Of a stretch of DNA of 13,377 bases, positions 6,132 through 13,372 are shown piece after piece. The stretch is taken from contig JAHFOW010000072.1 of assembly GCA_023261465.1 (NCBI GenBank), positions 1 through 13,377 on the forward strand. Reading direction: 5' to 3'. The translations under genes and the position numbers were made by a program. Below the pieces are notes generated by a model. That model made no database searches, had not been told where the DNA came from, and saw only the letters and a program-made list of their open reading frames with translations. The DNA comes from Planctomycetota bacterium (lineage in GTDB: Bacteria > Planctomycetota > Brocadiia > Brocadiales > Brocadiaceae). How positions within the stretch are numbered: position 1 is the stretch's first letter; each line of letters opens with the position of its first letter.

Positions 6132-7616
6132 ATGAATATACGCATTGTCTTATATACCGTCAGTAATCTTGTGCTCATGCTGGCAGGTATCCTCCTTGTT
6201 CCCCTTGGCGTTGCTTTTTATTACAAGGACGATGCTGCAGGGTGGGGATTTATTTACACAATTATCATTACCGGCATTCTGGGTGGTTTAAGTAAGGCAT
6301 TTTTAAGGAAAAAAGAAAGTGACATTGGCATTCGGGACAGCATAGCTATTGTAACGTTCAGCTGGGTTATCTGTATCTTTCTGGGCGCCCTCCCTTACTG
6401 GTTTTCCGGCGTATGCACAACATACTGTGATGCAGTTTTTGAAACGACCAGTGGTTTTACTACAACCGGGTCTTCTATCTTTAAAGACGTCGAGGTATTA
6501 CCGCACAGCATCCTTTTCTGGCGGGCGTTTACGGCGTGGTTGGGCGGCATGGGAATTATTGTCATCTTTGTTGCGTTGCTTCCCGCTATGGGTATTAGCG
6601 GTTATCAGCTTTTTAGCGCAGAGGTGAGTGGCCCTACGACTGATAGATTGAAACCCAGGATTGGCGAGACAGCAAAACTCCTCTGGATTATATATCTTAT
6701 TGTAACGGCCTCTATGATACTCATGCTCTTTTTCGGAGGTATGCCAATTTTTGATGCAATATGCCATTGCTTCAGTACGGTATCAACCGCCGGGTTCTCA
6801 ACAAAAAACACAAGCATTGCATACTATAACAGCCTCTACATGGAAATTGTGATCGCTACTTTCATGTTTATTTGTGGCTGTAATTTCTCGCTTTATTATC
6901 AGTGCTTTCGAAAAGAATTCAAAAAAGTTCTGAGAAACTCTGAACTCAAATTTTTCGCGGGTTTGGTCTTGATGGCCATTGTATATATTGCGTTAACCCT
7001 GTATTTTAGCCGTCCGGAACTATTTACTGGTGGAATAAAAGGTGTTTCATATAATGATTTAGGAAATTGTTTTCGATATGCTTTTTTTCAGGTAATAACA
7101 GCATCATCGACAACAGGTCATGCTAGTGCTGATTTTGATTTGTGGCCTAATTCCTGCCGGTTCTTGCTGGTTTTGCTCATGTTTATTGGCGCATGCGCAG
7201 GGTCAACAGGAGGTGCTATCAAATGTGTAAGGATATTACTGCTGCTAAAATCAAGCATGCGTGAGTTCGGCAAGATATTAAGACCGCGCATGGTAAAGCA
7301 TGTCAAGCTGAATGGTGAATCCGTGAATGAAGAAATAATTACAGAAAGTTCCGTGTTTTTTGTCGTATATTTAGGCTTCTTTGGTATATGTTCTCTCGCA
7401 TTGATGGCTTTAGATACTGATATTATCACCGCCTTTTCTGCTGTGGCAACATGCATGGCAAACTGCGGACCGGGCCTGGCAAAGGTCGGTCCGATGGCTA
7501 ATTTTGCAGATGTTGCGTATGCAGGAAAGTGGGTGCTGAGTTTTTGTATGCTGCTTGGCAGATTAGAAATTTATGGTTTAATACTCATTTTTTTACCCAT
7601 TACATGGAAACGTTAA
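6132..7616 (+). CDS. trkH: Trk potassium uptake pore protein TrkH
   Basis: This integral membrane protein forms the K+ translocation path of the Trk system and works with TrkA, encoded just upstream. At 494 aa it has the family length and four pore-loop repeats. The first is TTSGFTTTGSS at 105-115; the second, STVSTAGFST, at 215-224. The third is TASSTTGHAS at 323-332, followed by GACAGSTGGAIK (353-364). The fourth is CMANCGPGLA at 441-450. The Gly-centred filter positions are present in all four. Hydrophobic segments span the length, and the conserved GRLE motif is near the C terminus (476-479). Start ATG 6132 has GAGAG at 6124-6128 upstream. The close trkA-trkH pair supports a complete K+ uptake system. 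It ends 7 bases before the -35 of the tRNA promoter, so the next transcript starts immediately after the stop. Confidence 0.95.
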   Translation: MNIRIVLYTVSNLVLMLAGILLVPLGVAFYYKDDAAGWGFIYTIIITGILGGLSKAFLRKKESDIGIRDSIAIVTFSWVICIFLGALPYWFSGVCTTYCDAVFETTSGFTTTGSSIFKDVEVLPHSILFWRAFTAWLGGMGIIVIFVALLPAMGISGYQLFSAEVSGPTTDRLKPRIGETAKLLWIIYLIVTASMILMLFFGGMPIFDAICHCFSTVSTAGFSTKNTSIAYYNSLYMEIVIATFMFICGCNFSLYYQCFRKEFKKVLRNSELKFFAGLVLMAIVYIALTLYFSRPELFTGGIKGVSYNDLGNCFRYAFFQVITASSTTGHASADFDLWPNSCRFLLVLLMFIGACAGSTGGAIKCVRILLLLKSSMREFGKILRPRMVKHVKLNGESVNEEIITESSVFFVVYLGFFGICSLALMALDTDIITAFSAVATCMANCGPGLAKVGPMANFADVAYAGKWVLSFCMLLGRLEIYGLILIFLPITWKR

Positions 7617-7623
7617 AATTCTG

Positions 7624-7652
7624 TTGACTCATAAAAAACGGGATGATATAAT
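7624..7652 (+). promoter_or_regulatory. Sigma70-type promoter of the tRNA-Val/tRNA-Asp unit
   Basis: TTGACT (7624-7629), a 17-base spacer and a perfect TATAAT (7647-7652) lie just upstream of tRNA-Val. Transcription would begin near 7659, about 7 bases before the mature tRNA. It is the best promoter match in the window, and a stable-RNA operon is expected to have one. Confidence 0.85.
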
Positions 7653-7665
7653 TTTAAATCTTTAA

Positions 7666-7742
7666 GGGCGATTAGCTCAATTGGCTAGAGCACTTGCCTT
7701 ACAAGCAAGGGGTCATAGGTTCGAGTCCTATATCGCCCACCA
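7666..7742 (+). tRNA. tRNA-Val (anticodon UAC)
   Basis: The acceptor stem GGGCGAT (7666-7672) pairs with ATCGCCC (7732-7738). The D arm is AGCTCAATTGGCTAGAGC. The anticodon stem CTTGC/GCAAG encloses CTTACAA, giving anticodon TAC. The T arm contains GGTTCGAGTCC. The discriminator is A, and CCA is encoded at 7740-7742. It is the first tRNA of a two-tRNA unit. Confidence 0.97.
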
Positions 7743-7827
7743 TTGTTCATCGGTAGTTTAAATTAGCTTTATCAAGCATTTGTCAATGTGTTTTGATTGA
7801 TGTAAAGTTCACCAAAGAAGAAATTCT

Positions 7828-7904
7828 GGGGCCGTAGCTCAATTGGTTAGAGTACCAGACTGTCGATCTGGATGTTGCGGGTTCGAGTCCCGTCGGCCTC
7901 GCCA
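7828..7904 (+). tRNA. tRNA-Asp (anticodon GUC)
   Basis: The acceptor stem GGGGCCG (7828-7834) pairs with CGGCCTC (7894-7900) through one G-U pair. The anticodon stem CCAGA/TCTGG encloses CTGTCGA, giving anticodon GTC. The T arm has GGGTTCGAGTCCC. The discriminator is G, as expected for tRNA-Asp, and CCA is encoded at 7902-7904. It lies 85 bases after tRNA-Val with no promoter of its own visible, so it is probably processed from the same transcript. Confidence 0.97.
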
Positions 7905-7912
7905 TTTGCATG

Positions 7913-7944
7913 ATAAGAGCCTTGTTCCGAACAAGGCTCTTATT
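7913..7944 (+). terminator. Terminator-like hairpin after tRNA-Asp
   Basis: ATAAGAGCCTTGTT (7913-7926) and AACAAGGCTCTTAT (7930-7943) form a perfect 14-bp stem with a 3-base loop, 8 bases after the tRNA CCA end. The stem base and tail are AT-rich (TTATTCTATAA) but contain no long T-run, so termination may be incomplete. The position strongly suggests the end of the tRNA transcript. Confidence 0.75.
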
Positions 7945-8589
7945 CTATAAACGCCGGTTTTCATGATACATTGATCTTTTTCGTATCAAATTAAAATCTT
8001 CCTATCGGCAAGATTAATCCTCTTCTGACATTTTCACCAGTTTCTCATTGCAGATATTGTGATAATACCCTTATCTTAAAACGGATGTTCCTCCCCAAAA
8101 CAAATGAATTAACTGATGTGTAACCCTTTTTTATTCAGCTTGTTATACGACGATTTTGCGGTTTCTTTTTAGTGGTTATAATTACCCCTTTGCAGGGGAT
8201 GGTAGTTGGTAACTTTACCTGTGCGGCACCAACAACTATCACTGTATTCTTTTTAAACCATACGTCTTTCCCGTAGTTAGCGACCCCATAGTGTTGCTCT
8301 CACACAAAGAAAAGAATAGTACCCTATCATGCTTTAGTCTATCCCGTACGAAGTTGTTGTTCAAATGAGAGTAATCCCATTTTCGTAAGTCGGTGTACCG
8401 GAAAACGTTTGTTGTCAGTTTTCCACGTGGATTTCGGATTACCCTTATACTGCACTATTAGGGAATTTCTCCCAGGATGTAGGCCCCCCGTCATATGGAT
8501 TACCTATTTCCCCTTCGTGATGTATCTTTGAACGCATTGACCAGAGATGTTTACACCTAAATTTTTAGACAAATTTCACAGGGTTAATT
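7945..8589. other. 645-base stretch without a convincing gene; several hairpins
   Basis: No reading frame with a start and good SD is visible on either strand. Structures seen are CCCCT/AGGGG at 8185-8198, a 13-position stem 8198-8210/8228-8240 (one mismatch, one G-U if read on the plus strand), and GGAAAAC/GTTTTCC at 8400-8424 nested inside GTAATCC (8371-8377)/GGATTAC (8436-8442). GGATTACC is repeated at 8436 and 8497. A perfect TATAAT is at 8177-8182 without a good -35. On the minus strand 8135-8299 is open for 54 codons with no start. The stretch could hold a structured RNA, a long leader of the downstream genes, or decayed coding DNA; the sequence alone does not decide. Confidence 0.5.
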
Positions 8590-8775
8590 ATGCTTATTTC
8601 AATGTACAACGCTATCCTTTTCTTGAAATTTTATGTTGTACTTAAGGATAAAAACGGATTAAAACAAACAACGGCAGACAAAAACTATATTTCCTTGAAA
8701 GCCTTGAAATTATTGATAGAATCAAGAAAAGCAAAGAATCTGAAAACACTTAAAAACAGGCAAAAAAACTTATGA
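8590..8775 (+). CDS. Small lysine-rich hypothetical protein (61 aa)
   Basis: I do not recognise this protein. It begins with a short hydrophobic segment (residues 2-18, including AILFLKFYVVL) and continues as a strongly basic tail with many Lys, ending in NRQKNL. Two points favour a real gene. AGGG at 8579-8582 lies 7 bases before the ATG. Its stop overlaps the start of the radical SAM gene as ATGA (8772-8775), the classic arrangement for translational coupling; the radical SAM gene has no strong SD of its own. Against it, the region is AT-rich and Lys/Asn codons arise easily there, and the protein resembles nothing I know. It may work as a short leader ORF for the downstream gene rather than as a functional protein. 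Confidence 0.4.
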   Translation: MLISMYNAILFLKFYVVLKDKNGLKQTTADKNYISLKALKLLIESRKAKNLKTLKNRQKNL

Positions 8776-10235
8776 ATATACTTTTAATGTCCATGCCGGA
8801 TTGCGCGCCGCATTTTAATGCGCGGCGCTGGAAACCACCTAACCTTGCGATTTCTTCAATTGCGGGCAATATTGAAGGCCACAATGTTTATCTGGCCGAT
8901 CTTATTTTGCGTAGGGAGCAAATTACCGACACTGTTAAGGAACTGATTAAGCAATACCGGCCAGATGTTGTTGGCCTGACGGCCATGAGTTTTCAGTTCG
9001 CCACAGCACGAAGGATTGCTCGTTTAATAAAGAGTCTGGATAAAAATATTAAAATCGTTCTGGGAGGTTACCATGTTACGCTGATGTATGATGAACTGGC
9101 GCGGAGCAATGAATCAGACCCTTTCGATTTCTTTATACGTGGTGAAGGGGACTTGTGTTTCAATGAATTGACCGAGGCTTTGGACGGCAAGAAATCTGTC
9201 GAAACTGTTCAGGGCATTTCATTCCGGAACGGAGGTGGTTTTATCCATAATGCGCCGCGTCCCCTGGAAGACCTGGCTAAAATAAAGCTTCCAGACCGTT
9301 CTAAGCGGATATGGAAGGGATACCGGTATTATGGTTTCACGCTTGACATAGTAGAGTCCTCCCGCGGGTGTGTTATGCCGTGTAATTTTTGCAGTATGGA
9401 CAAGATGTATGGTAAAACCTTCCGGAGATTTAGTATTGAAAGGATACTTGCAGATATTGCAAACGCAAAAAAACAGGGTGCGAATTTTATTATATTTTCT
9501 GATGATAATTTTACATTAGATATTAAGGGATTTGAGGCGCTGTGTGATGCTATCACAGATGCGGGGCACAATGATATCCGTTACATTATTCAGGCAAGCA
9601 GCACAGGAATTGCATCTTCAGAAACTCTTGTTGAAAAAATGGCAAGGGCTGGTTTCCGGATTGTCTTTCTTGGTATCGAAAATGCCTCAGAAGAAAATTT
9701 GAGGCTTATGAAGAAGGGGAACATTATTGAAAAGACCAAACTCGCCGTTAAAAGACTTCAGGAGTATAATATTATGATTGTCGGCGGGATGATTATTGGG
9801 AATCCGAACGACAAAGAAGAAGATATTGCGATGAACTACAAGTTTTTTGAAGAGTTACAGATAGACTTCTTTGCGGACCAGATACTCACGCCATACCCGA
9901 AGACCGGTATGCGTGAAGAATTACTCAAGGCAGGGCTGGTAACCAATGAGTATGACTACAGTCGCTACAACTGCTTCTGGGCAAATATCAAAACAAATTA
10001 TTTAAGTCCGGACGACCTCCAGTTCCTCAGATGGAAGTATAACAAAAAATACGCCAACTATTTTTGTACTACCCCTGCCTTTGTGAAAAATTATCCCCTT
10101 GCTTACTATTACCGGCAATACTTTAGACGCCCGTTTTTAAGACTTAAAAACAAAATTTTCCGGAATAATCTCAGTGAAAAAGAATTATATACTAAAGATA
10201 TGTCAATGGCCGAGGCCATGAATAAATTCTTTTAG
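8772..10235 (+). CDS. B12-binding-domain radical SAM protein (487 aa)
   Basis: The N-terminal region (residues 1-165) is a Rossmann-like B12-binding-type domain, with PDVVGLTAMSF (64-74), IVLGGYHVTLMYDEL (95-109) and DFFIRGEGD (119-127). The radical SAM core follows, with the cluster motif CVMPCNFC (C200, C204, C207; CxxxCxxC). The SAM-site strands include FSDDNFTLD (242-250), GIEN (301-304) and the GMIIGNP glycine region. The C-terminal part (about 390-487) is basic and aromatic-rich, with no known domain I can name. No DxHxxG cobalamin-ligand motif is seen, as in many members. The family covers methyltransferases and cyclases of lipid, tetrapyrrole or other cofactor pathways; the substrate cannot be read here. 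The start overlaps the upstream small ORF by ATGA, with only a weak SD (ACAGG, 8757-8761). Class call is secure; the reaction is unknown. Confidence 0.9.
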   Translation: MNILLMSMPDCAPHFNARRWKPPNLAISSIAGNIEGHNVYLADLILRREQITDTVKELIKQYRPDVVGLTAMSFQFATARRIARLIKSLDKNIKIVLGGYHVTLMYDELARSNESDPFDFFIRGEGDLCFNELTEALDGKKSVETVQGISFRNGGGFIHNAPRPLEDLAKIKLPDRSKRIWKGYRYYGFTLDIVESSRGCVMPCNFCSMDKMYGKTFRRFSIERILADIANAKKQGANFIIFSDDNFTLDIKGFEALCDAITDAGHNDIRYIIQASSTGIASSETLVEKMARAGFRIVFLGIENASEENLRLMKKGNIIEKTKLAVKRLQEYNIMIVGGMIIGNPNDKEEDIAMNYKFFEELQIDFFADQILTPYPKTGMREELLKAGLVTNEYDYSRYNCFWANIKTNYLSPDDLQFLRWKYNKKYANYFCTTPAFVKNYPLAYYYRQYFRRPFLRLKNKIFRNNLSEKELYTKDMSMAEAMNKFF

Positions 10236-10288
10236 TATTTAGTTGTAATATTCCGTTACTTTGTTATATTTATGGCGAGGAGTTAACA

Positions 10289-10396
10289 ATGGGTATAACC
10301 TGGCGCAGCTACGCCGCAACCAAATCCCCTGATCAAAGGGAAACAACCCCCCGAAGTCCCCCTTTTTTAAGGGGGATTTCAGAGTGTCCCCCTTAG
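10289..10396 (+). other. Short SD-led open frame running into a repeat (35 codons)
   Basis: GAGGAG at 10277-10282 is followed after 6 bases by ATG, a better ribosome site than most annotated genes here have. The frame starts MGITWRSYAATKSPDQ, then reads through the left half of the palindromic repeat as Pro/Arg-rich residues, and stops at TAG 10394-10396 inside it. It may be the intact 5' end of a gene cut short by repeat insertion, or a leader peptide, or chance. I do not recognise the peptide. Confidence 0.3.
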
Positions 10397-10418
10397 CAAA
10401 GGGGGTGAAGGGGGTTGT
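10343..10418. repeat. Cloverleaf-like REP/MITE-type repeat
   Basis: The outer arms ACAACCCCC (from 10343) and GGGGGTTGT (10410-10418) enclose two internal hairpins. The first is TCCCCCTT/AAGGGGGA (10357-10376) with a TTTT loop. The second is CCCCCTT/AAGGGGG (10388-10405) with an AGCA loop. The 76-base unit is nearly symmetric and encodes no transposase. It resembles non-autonomous interspersed repeats in bacterial genomes, and its ends resemble those of the palindrome at 1179-1231. Confidence 0.7.
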
Positions 10419-10625
10419 AAAAAACTTACAAAAAAAAGAAGTTTTTACACAGTAATACTATAAAGAGAAGGTCAGGTTGAGAGTCCGGACGGAGGGCAGA
10501 TGTTAAGCTCTTAATTGATAGTGGCGCAACATATTTTCTCCATTTTTCAATTTATAAAAATCTCTATCTCATTTAAAAAGAGAATACTTTTTATTACGTA
10601 TATTAAGGAGTAAAGTGGTTCTATT

Positions 10626-11816
10626 ATGCCTACCGTATCAATTGTTAAATGTGGCGATTATGATTTAGAAAAGGTGTATCATGCCATCCATAAGTCTATC
10701 AGCCTGATAGACGGCGTTGACAAGATGGTCAGACCTGGCATGAAGGTGCTTTTGAAGATCAACCTCCTCTCGTCATCACAACCCCCTGAAAGGGCTGTAA
10801 ATACCCATCCTGTAGTCGTCAAGGCGCTGGTGAATATATTTCAAAAGGATTTCGGATGTGATGTGTATATTGGGGATTCATCCGGGAGTGTGAAGAACAG
10901 TTCCACCTTTAATGCCTTTCGGATAACCCGTATTAACGAAATTGCTGAAGAAACGGGCGCTACGATTGTTAATTTTGATAAGGACCAGTATATTGACGTC
11001 CATAATAAGGATTATGAAATCCTTGATAAATTCCGTATTGCCAGGACATTAAGAACGGTGGACTTTGTGGTGTCTGTGCCAAAACTCAAGACACACGGTT
11101 TAACGCAATACACCGGCGCCATAAAGAATATGCTGGGGACGATTCCGGGAAATGGTAAAAAGAATGTACATCTCATAGCGCCAAAACCGACGGTATTTGC
11201 AAAGGCGCTGGTTGATATACATCAAATGGTGCCTCCCCATCTCGTTATTATGGATGCGATTGTAGGGATGGAGGGAAATGGTCCGAATGCCGGTCAGCCC
11301 AGGAAGGTTGGATTGATACTGGCGAGTAAGGATAGCGTGGCTATGGATACCGTAGCCAGCGCCATTATTGGATTTGAACCTATGGCAGTGCCAACCATTC
11401 GTTTTGCGCATCAACGAGGTCTGGGGGTCGGTGAATTAGACGCCATCAATATCGTTGGAGAATCAATTGATGGAGTGGCTGTTCCGGATTTCAAAAAACC
11501 TTCGAGCGGCGCTCAGGATTTTGCCGGGAAATATTTACCAGATTTTTTACTGGCATTGATGTTTGATAGTACCTGTTCTACATTTTCTACGGTAAATCAT
11601 TCGAACTGTACCCGTTGTTATGAATGCGTGAGGAATTGTCCTGCCGGCGCCATGTCCAGGGAAAGTGGAAAGGTAATCGTTGATAAAAAGAAATGTATTG
11701 GGTGCTTTTGCTGTGATGAGGTGTGCGACTTTAACGCAATAGAAATGAAGCGTTCACTATTAGGAAGGACACTTCTTGGTATGGCGAAGGCGTTAGGGGT
11801 GGAAAATGTTGATTAA
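10626..11816 (+). CDS. DUF362 protein with C-terminal double [4Fe-4S] ferredoxin domain
   Basis: The body (residues 3-290) matches DUF362, with VLLKINLLSS (41-50), THPVVVKAL (60-68), VYIGDSSG (80-87), FVVSVPKLKTHGLTQYTGAIKNMLG (split motif at 147-171) and LVIMDAIVGMEGNGP (206-220). The C-terminal domain carries two four-Cys sets. C328/C331/C334/C338 with following Pro forms CxxCxxCxxxCP. C357/C360/C363/C367 is CxxCxxCxxxC with one extra Cys at 362. Together they would hold two [4Fe-4S] clusters. No signal peptide is visible, so a cytoplasmic electron-transfer or Fe-S-dependent role is likely. The biochemical role of DUF362 proteins is not settled. AAGGAG (10605-10610) is 15 bases from the ATG, rather far, but no other in-frame start lies between them. 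mgtE follows after 44 bases in the same direction. Confidence 0.9.
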   Translation: MPTVSIVKCGDYDLEKVYHAIHKSISLIDGVDKMVRPGMKVLLKINLLSSSQPPERAVNTHPVVVKALVNIFQKDFGCDVYIGDSSGSVKNSSTFNAFRITRINEIAEETGATIVNFDKDQYIDVHNKDYEILDKFRIARTLRTVDFVVSVPKLKTHGLTQYTGAIKNMLGTIPGNGKKNVHLIAPKPTVFAKALVDIHQMVPPHLVIMDAIVGMEGNGPNAGQPRKVGLILASKDSVAMDTVASAIIGFEPMAVPTIRFAHQRGLGVGELDAINIVGESIDGVAVPDFKKPSSGAQDFAGKYLPDFLLALMFDSTCSTFSTVNHSNCTRCYECVRNCPAGAMSRESGKVIVDKKKCIGCFCCDEVCDFNAIEMKRSLLGRTLLGMAKALGVENVD

Positions 11817-11860
11817 GATGTAGTATTACCATGTAAAGACTTCTTTTTATATAAGAGAAT

Positions 11861-13213
11861 ATGGAATTGCAATGGACAAAGATATTTCTTCCTGAAATTA
11901 AGGAACTCATCGAGACCAGGGACTTCAAAGGTCTGCGGGACTTTCTGCGGGAGCGTCATCCGGCGGATATCGTTGATATCCTCAGAGAGCTAACCCCTAC
12001 GGAGCGTGTGATGGGGTTCAGGTTGCTTGATAAAAACAGGATTTCAGAGGTCTTTGCCCTGTTTGAACCCATAGAGCAGGAGGAGCTTCTTAAACAATTT
12101 ACCGAGCAGCATGCAAAAGAGATTTTAATAGAAATGCAGCCCGATGACAGGACGCAGCTTTTTGACGAACTGCCCGCCCATGTTGTTGAAAGACTCCTGA
12201 AGTTACTCCCTCCCCTGGAACGCAAAGAAGCTAATGAACTCCTGAACTATCCACACAACTCTGCCGGTCGTATTATGACGCCCGAATATGTAGACCTGCG
12301 GATGGACATGACCGTTGTGGAGGCGCTTGAACGTATCCGAAAGACCGGGCCCAATCGTGAGACGATCTATATTTGCTATATTGTAGATGAAACAAAAAAG
12401 CTGCGCGGTGTTGCCTCCCTTAAAAATATCATCCTTGCCAATCCTGATCAACTGATTAAGGATATCATGAACGAAAACGTCTTTTTTGTCCGAACGACGG
12501 ACGATCAGGAAAAGGCTGCTCAGGTAGTTCAGAAATATGATATCCTTGCCGTGCCAGTGGTTGACAATGAAGACCGGCTAGTCGGTATCGTTACCGTTGA
12601 CGATGTATTGGATGTCCTACAGGAAGAGACCACTGAAGATTTCCAGAAGATGGCAGGTATCCAAACTATAGAAGAAGAGTATTTTCGTGTGGAATTTGCG
12701 AAACGTGTCAGAAACCGTGCGTCATGGCTGGTGGTTCTCGTTGTTGCGGCAACGATATCCCAAACAATCCTGAAAAGCTATTCATCGGTATTAAGCTCCC
12801 TGATTGTCCTTGCTTACTTCATACCCATGCTAACCGGGTCTGGCGGCAATACCGGGTCGCAATCCTCCACGCTTATCATCCGTGCGATTGCAACGGGAGA
12901 GGTAAAATTAAAAGAATGGTGGCGGATTTTGATTCGCGAGGCCAAGGTGGGTGTTGTGCTTGGGCTTATTATGGGATTTATTGCCTTTATTATTGTCGCC
13001 ATATCTATGCGTCAGCTTACTTTGGCTTTAGCCGTCAGTATTTCACTCTGTACGGTGGTGAGCGTGGGAAATATTGTGGGGCTTATGATCCCCATGTTTT
13101 TTAAATTTCTCAAATTAGATCCCGCTTTTGTATCTGCCCCTCTGATAGCCACGATCCTCGATGCCACCGGGTTGGTTATTTACTTTGAGATATCGAGGCG
13201 AATATTAACGTGA
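11861..13213 (+). CDS. mgtE: Magnesium transporter MgtE
   Basis: This is a Mg2+ channel/transporter of the MgtE (SLC41-like) family in the cytoplasmic membrane. The 450-aa protein has the full layout. An MgtE_N helical domain (about 30-135) contains ADIVDIL and MQPDDRTQLFDELP. A CBS pair (about 138-255) contains SAGRIMTPEYV and YDILAVPVVD..LVGIVTVDDVLDVL. The plug helix follows (about 258-282), then five membrane segments (about 285-445). The signature PMLTGSGGNTGSQ is at 323-335, and the ion-binding Asp appears to be D434 in ATILDATGLVIYF. In known MgtE proteins, Mg2+ binding to the N and CBS domains closes the pore; the Asp-rich surface seen here fits this. The SD is weak (AAGAGA just upstream). 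It lies 44 bases after the DUF362 gene, a gap too short for an M-box riboswitch. Confidence 0.95.
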   Translation: MELQWTKIFLPEIKELIETRDFKGLRDFLRERHPADIVDILRELTPTERVMGFRLLDKNRISEVFALFEPIEQEELLKQFTEQHAKEILIEMQPDDRTQLFDELPAHVVERLLKLLPPLERKEANELLNYPHNSAGRIMTPEYVDLRMDMTVVEALERIRKTGPNRETIYICYIVDETKKLRGVASLKNIILANPDQLIKDIMNENVFFVRTTDDQEKAAQVVQKYDILAVPVVDNEDRLVGIVTVDDVLDVLQEETTEDFQKMAGIQTIEEEYFRVEFAKRVRNRASWLVVLVVAATISQTILKSYSSVLSSLIVLAYFIPMLTGSGGNTGSQSSTLIIRAIATGEVKLKEWWRILIREAKVGVVLGLIMGFIAFIIVAISMRQLTLALAVSISLCTVVSVGNIVGLMIPMFFKFLKLDPAFVSAPLIATILDATGLVIYFEISRRILT

Positions 13214-13333
13214 TAATCTTAGGCTCTTTTTACCTGTATTTAAGCATTCGTACGTCTTTTTATATGTTCTGTTTTTCCTTGTAATCTCAAGGCATTCAAG
13301 GCAATTTGATTTTTATCTGTCTTTACCATGTTG

Positions 13334-13372
13334 TATAATGTTTTACCACAAGGTACGACATAAGTACGACAT
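13334..13372 (+). promoter_or_regulatory. TATAAT element with downstream direct repeat at the window edge
   Basis: A perfect TATAAT lies at 13334-13339; the best -35 candidate is TTTATC (13312-13317) with a 16-base spacer, a poor match. Downstream, GTACGACAT occurs twice (13353-13361 and 13364-13372) with an 11-base period, about one helical turn. This would suit an operator near a transcription start, but the gene it would serve is outside the window. Confidence 0.35.

Larger units (their letters stand above)
10236..10625. other. 390-base intergenic region with repeat
   Basis: This gap holds a small SD-led open frame (10289-10396) and the cloverleaf-like repeat (10343-10418). Two further small inverted repeats lie before it: GGCG/CGCC at 10302-10315 and TCCC/GGGA around 10325-10341. 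From 10419 to 10604 it is AT-rich with no gene and no convincing promoter that I can see. The SD of the DUF362 gene (AAGGAG, 10605-10610) is at its end. Confidence 0.6.

Noticed and set aside
7118..7456. A 112-codon minus-strand frame inside trkH
   Set aside because: It overlaps the conserved third and fourth pore loops of TrkH and has no recognisable motif.
7828..8589. tRNA-Asp as an integration site with an island in the following gap
   Set aside because: No second copy of the tRNA 3' end, no integrase and no phage genes are seen in the window.
11817..11860. Mg2+-sensing riboswitch upstream of mgtE
   Set aside because: The gap is 44 bases, too short for an M-box, and no fitting structure is visible.
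12724..13104. A 126-codon plus-strand frame inside mgtE
   Set aside because: It is out of frame with the MgtE membrane region, which has the full family signature; the alternative reading is Cys/Gly-rich without any pattern.
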